A stretch of 64,000 bases of DNA from Candidatus Thiodiazotropha endolucinida (lineage in GTDB: Bacteria; Pseudomonadota; Gammaproteobacteria; Chromatiales; Chromatiaceae). The notes under the pieces are model-generated. The model searched no databases and was not told the origin of the DNA. It saw nothing but the letters and a program-made list of their open reading frames with translations. This document shows, piece after piece, positions 61,023-64,000 of the stretch. A program made the translations under genes and the position numbers. The stretch's first letter is position 1; every line of letters starts with the position of its first letter. The stretch lies in assembly GCF_001715975.1 (NCBI RefSeq), contig NZ_MARB01000018.1, forward strand, positions 1 to 64,000, in the 5' to 3' direction.

Positions 61023-61685
61023 ATGGATCAGATGACAATTATTTTCGCCGTCGGAGGATTATTGATCCTCACCCTGATACTGGCAAGTATTGCCCACCGG
61101 TATCATGCTTTCGTGGAGGAGCGGCGGCAGCATGTGCAACGCATCCTGAAACGTGTGGAAGAGATCGATGGAATTATTCAGCGCATGGTTGGCCTGCCCA
61201 TACCGGTTGAACTGGAACGACTTTTACGACGGGACATAGTTGCCCGTTTGCAAGCAGTGAAAGGGATCCATGCCGGATTTAAGGGTATCAACGGAATGAT
61301 AGCCCAGGCTCGGCAGGCCGTAGAGCAGGCCGCGGTGAGTGCTGTAACAGGCGATTTGAGCGAACAGAAAGTAGAGCGCTTTTCACGCCTGACAGGTGAA
61401 ATCGAGTGGCTGCTGAAGGAGGACAGGTTACTGGTGGGGATAAACGATCAGGAGCGGGAGCAGCTGCTGGAGATGATCGACACCCGACGGATGGAAACCC
61501 TTTATGGCTACCATATGCGTGAAGCCAACCGCAAACTGAAAGGCAACCAGCTCCACCAGGCCCAGTGGCACTGTGAGCAGGTGAAATCGATGCTGTCGAG
61601 CCATGGCTTGGAGAATGAACAGATCGAGGGCTGGTATAAGGAGGCCGATCAGCTGCACCAGCAGGTTGCCCGACGCCTTTCGTGA
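61023..61685 (+). CDS. Single-span membrane protein with long helical domain
   Basis: 220 aa from the ATG at 61023; ATGs at 60927 and 61011 extend it by up to 32 aa and the true start is uncertain. One N-terminal helix (MTIIFAVGGLLILTLIL) is followed by coiled-coil-like sequence (VEERRQHVQRILKRVEEID). Overall charged and alpha-helical. No family recognised. Divergent to the thioredoxin-like gene and convergent with yacG. Confidence 0.65.
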   Translation: MDQMTIIFAVGGLLILTLILASIAHRYHAFVEERRQHVQRILKRVEEIDGIIQRMVGLPIPVELERLLRRDIVARLQAVKGIHAGFKGINGMIAQARQAVEQAAVSAVTGDLSEQKVERFSRLTGEIEWLLKEDRLLVGINDQEREQLLEMIDTRRMETLYGYHMREANRKLKGNQLHQAQWHCEQVKSMLSSHGLENEQIEGWYKEADQLHQQVARRLS

Positions 61686-61724
61686 GCCTGGCCGACTGTT
61701 CGATTGTCAGGTGGGATGCTGTGG

Positions 61725-61916
61725 TTAATTGCCGTTCTCACCCTCCGGATGGTCACCCAGGGGTTCCGAAATGCGGTGATTCTCATCCAGCCAGTCTCCC
61801 AGGTCGATGAGTCGACAGCGTTCACTGCAGAATGGTCGCCAGGCGGAGTCCGATGACCAGGCGACGGCTTTACCGCATGTGGGACATGGTACGGTTCTCT
61901 GATCTTCTTTACCCAT
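61725..61916 (-). CDS. yacG: DNA gyrase inhibitor YacG, zinc ribbon
   Basis: 63 aa. [10 protein letters not shown] and [15 protein letters not shown] form the YacG Cys4 zinc site and the conserved helix. Binds GyrB and inhibits gyrase (family knowledge). The zapD gene lies directly upstream on the same strand, the standard zapD-yacG order. Confidence 0.93.
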   Translation of the reverse strand: MGKEDQRTVPCPTCGKAVAWSSDSAWRPFCSERCRLIDLGDWLDENHRISEPLGDHPEGENGN

Positions 61917-61922
61917 GGGCTT

Positions 61923-61936
61923 GGTGTCAACAGGCC
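61923..61936. repeat. MITE right-end fragment between zapD and yacG
   Basis: GGTGTCAACAGGCC followed by TTA resembles the right terminus (GTGTTAACAGGCCC) with two changes. It fills the 20-bp gap between the two genes and touches the zapD stop codon. Confidence 0.5.
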
Positions 61937-62704
61937 TTAAAAGATACAGGCGGTTAGCTGGAAATCTATATCGCTTGTTGTCTGTACCGGCTTACCGGTA
62001 CCGAGTACCTCCAGAAAGCGGATACTGAAGCGATGTTTGTTGCCGCTGATCTCGGTGAAGATGGCACTGTTTCTGGGGAGGCCGACGCGGATCAACTGGG
62101 CAGGGGATGAGCTGTCGAGGGTTTTCTGGAAGAAGCCCTGAAGGGCACGCTCCTGGGTTGGCAGGTTACTGCCGCGAACCAGGTTCAGTAACAAAACCAC
62201 TGCTTCACGCACCGGATGCAGCTCATACATCCACTCGCTCATCTGGTTTTGTCGGACCTCATGGGGTTGATTCAACCAGAAGTGGTATTGGGGCAGATCG
62301 AAATTACAGCCGCCTCCCGGGATGCTGCTGCGCTGCAGAATAGTGGTGAGAAACTCATTATTGCGCAGTTTGCGGGCGATCTGCCCATCCATGCGATAGA
62401 CTTGATGAATCGCCTGTTCGAGATCATCCAGTACCTGCCCCAGTGCCTGCATGTCTACACCGGGCTGTTGCCGTACCCGTTCCAAGCTTGTGGTATGGCG
62501 CTCCAACTCTTTGAGAATCTCCGTCTTGAGGTCCGAGCGGCCGAAGACCGTGATAATACTGAGCAGGCCGTCTATCGCGGCCCTGTTGCTCCAGGTGTCA
62601 GCCAACGGGCGAAAATGATCCACGTGAAGAAACAGATGCTCGAGTCGGAGAAAGGTACGAATCCTTTCGTTCAACGGATGCTCAAAGTGAATCAAATCGG
62701 ACAC
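61937..62704 (-). CDS. zapD: Cell-division Z-ring protein ZapD
   Basis: 255 aa, close to E. coli ZapD (247). It bundles FtsZ filaments. Family landmarks: [40 protein letters not shown], and [18 protein letters not shown]. Upstream of yacG, as in other gammaproteobacteria, although coaE is not adjacent here. The tail of the gene carries the MITE fragment. Confidence 0.94.
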   Translation of the reverse strand: MSDLIHFEHPLNERIRTFLRLEHLFLHVDHFRPLADTWSNRAAIDGLLSIITVFGRSDLKTEILKELERHTTSLERVRQQPGVDMQALGQVLDDLEQAIHQVYRMDGQIARKLRNNEFLTTILQRSSIPGGGCNFDLPQYHFWLNQPHEVRQNQMSEWMYELHPVREAVVLLLNLVRGSNLPTQERALQGFFQKTLDSSSPAQLIRVGLPRNSAIFTEISGNKHRFSIRFLEVLGTGKPVQTTSDIDFQLTACIF

Positions 62705-62734
62705 GAGAGATCAGTCTTCCATTAGCTATTGTCT

Positions 62735-62762
62735 GGGCCTGTGAATATATGGGCCTGTTAAC
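62735..62762. repeat. Two tandem MITE left-end fragments
   Basis: GGGCCTGTGAA (62735-62745) and GGGCCTGTTAAC (62751-62762) both match the element's left terminus, and the complement-like GGCCC follows at 62775-62779. They are upstream of zapD. Confidence 0.5.
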
Positions 62763-62874
62763 GTTTTTCGAACCGGCCCTGGGACAGCCGTTATTATGTC
62801 AGGGCTTGATGATTACTGCTAACCCGGATCGGAGTTATTGACGCTTTTGTTATCGGGTTTGCAACTCTTGATAT

Positions 62875-63885
62875 CTATCCGCGCACACCCGGACTGACCG
62901 TGAAGCTGTCGATGATATTGACATAGTTGGCCCGTTCAAAGGCACTCGGATCGGCAACGCTGATCTGACTGACCCTGCCGCGAAACTCGTCAATCGATTC
63001 AAATCCCTGCTCTTCCATCCACGCTTCAATACCCGAAATGGTGGGATGAACTGCCCTGGGGCCCTGTTCCAGCAGCAGGCTGCAGAGGTGGACCACATCG
63101 GCGCCCGCCAGCAGCAGCTTGATGGCATCCTCCGGCGTATGTACACCGCCTGTTGCACCGAGAGAGAGCAGGGTGCGGCCATACAGAATAGCGATCCAGC
63201 GCATTGCCAGCAGGGATTCGGCGGAGGTCGAGGTCTGCAAACTGGTGCTGAGGCGCAGATTATCGACATTGATGTCGGGCTGGTAGAAACGGTTGAACAG
63301 CGACACGCCGCCGGCGCCCGCCAGCTCAAGTTGTTTCACCATGTTCGCCAGCGAACTGAAGGCCGGAGATAACTTCATGTTGATAGGAATTGATATCTGC
63401 TGTTTCAGCTGGCTGAGCAGTTCCACATAGCGCTGTTCGACTTCGCTGCCGCTGATATCGACATCGGCGGCGACATGGTAGATGTTCAATTCCAGGGCAT
63501 CGGCGCCTGCCTGTTCCATCTCCTCGGCGTGGGTGATCCAGCCGCCCGGCGTGGTGCCATTTAGGCTGGCGATGATGGGAATTTCCAGGGCCTCCTTCAA
63601 AGCCCGCAGATTCTCCAGATAGCGCTCCTGGCCGTTGGAGAAGTCATAGTGGTGAGGCAGGAAGCTGTCCGCCTCGGCAAAGCCGGTCTCCTGGTGGTGG
63701 AGAAAGCGCACCATGGTCTCCTCTTCAGCGGTGACCGCCTCCTCGAACAGGGAATACATGATGATGGCGGCAGCACCGGCGTCTTCCAATCGGCGGGCGT
63801 CGTCGATGCTGCGGGAGAGGGGAGAAGCGGACGGCACCAGCGGATTTTTAAGCTGCATGCCCAGATATTGGGTGGTCAGATCCAT
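62875..63885 (-). CDS. Dihydroorotate-dehydrogenase-like flavoprotein
   Basis: 336 aa. A (beta/alpha)8 FMN-type barrel opens with LTTQYLGMQLKNPLVPSASPLS and has IIASLNGTTPGGW, the substrate-binding N in LELNIYHV, and LGATGGVHTPEDAIKLLLAGADVV for phosphate binding. It resembles the DHODH-like group that often stands apart from pyrimidine operons. The catalytic Ser/Cys loop of PyrD is not clear, so pyrimidine synthesis is not certain. Nothing else is seen from 63886 to the window end. Confidence 0.85.
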   Translation of the reverse strand: MDLTTQYLGMQLKNPLVPSASPLSRSIDDARRLEDAGAAAIIMYSLFEEAVTAEEETMVRFLHHQETGFAEADSFLPHHYDFSNGQERYLENLRALKEALEIPIIASLNGTTPGGWITHAEEMEQAGADALELNIYHVAADVDISGSEVEQRYVELLSQLKQQISIPINMKLSPAFSSLANMVKQLELAGAGGVSLFNRFYQPDINVDNLRLSTSLQTSTSAESLLAMRWIAILYGRTLLSLGATGGVHTPEDAIKLLLAGADVVHLCSLLLEQGPRAVHPTISGIEAWMEEQGFESIDEFRGRVSQISVADPSAFERANYVNIIDSFTVSPGVRG

Positions 63886-64000
63886 AACATTCTCTCGGCA
63901 GGTGGAGGCATAGGGCGCATGTTATATGGTATATAGCATGTTACGCGATCTTTTTTCCCCGCGTCTTCCCGCTGTCCCTCCGCAGTCAACGATCAATCCT

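Overview
The window looks like a chromosomal segment of a gammaproteobacterial sulfur oxidiser that can respire nitrate, of the Sedimenticola / Candidatus Thiodiazotropha type. The genus is an inference from gene content: a narXL-narK-narK-narGHJI locus, a DsrC-like protein, flavocytochrome c sulfide dehydrogenase (fccAB), many c-type cytochromes, and the gammaproteobacterial genes zapD and yacG. Host genes are moderately GC-rich. Two stretches are clearly AT-rich and look acquired: 35.5-43.8 kb, and a single gene at 45.3-46.0 kb. I found no tRNA, rRNA or CRISPR array.

Layout. 0.3-4.2 kb: lipoprotein MsrAB, convergent with an exported Gly/Met-repeat protein, then a secreted protein and a TlpA-like thioredoxin. 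4.3-5.8 kb: a three-gene TolQ/MotA-like and ExbD-like membrane module. 6.2-21.0 kb: anaerobic nitrate respiration (narXL, an FNR box, two narK genes, narGHJI, a cysteine-less DsrC homologue, a SlyD-type isomerase and an FNR-family regulator). 21.5-35.2 kb: mixed accessory genes (bacteriohemerythrin, a MoaD-like protein with a beta-propeller protein, a radical SAM enzyme, a diguanylate cyclase beside a porin and a PstS-like protein, OsmC, an SDR between two paralogues). Two 227-bp MITE-like elements lie here, one nested in a second palindromic repeat.

35.5-43.8 kb: a tight six-gene operon on the minus strand. In transcription order it encodes an 80-aa protein, a SIR2-like protein, an unrecognised 207-aa protein, an SMC/RecF-type ATPase, an HD plus Hsp90-like (GHKL) ATPase fusion, and a YiiX/NlpC-P60-like papain-fold hydrolase. 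Related repeats in inverted orientation bracket it. This is the best candidate in the window for an undescribed, probably anti-phage, system.

44.1-64.0 kb: class Ia ribonucleotide reductase (nrdA, an intruding ImmA/IrrE-like protease gene, nrdB), a CBS protein, a cytochrome c cluster with fccAB, a periplasmic ankyrin protein and a NapC/NirT cytochrome, then class III ribonucleotide reductase, whose glycyl-radical domain is a separate small gene. Housekeeping genes (thioredoxin-like, metallo-beta-lactamase fold, yacG, zapD, a dihydroorotate-dehydrogenase-like protein) end the window. Paired NrdR-box-like palindromes with 32-bp spacing precede both nrdA and nrdD. The nrdD promoter also has an FNR-like box, so the aerobic and anaerobic reductases appear to share one repressor while nrdD responds to oxygen as well.
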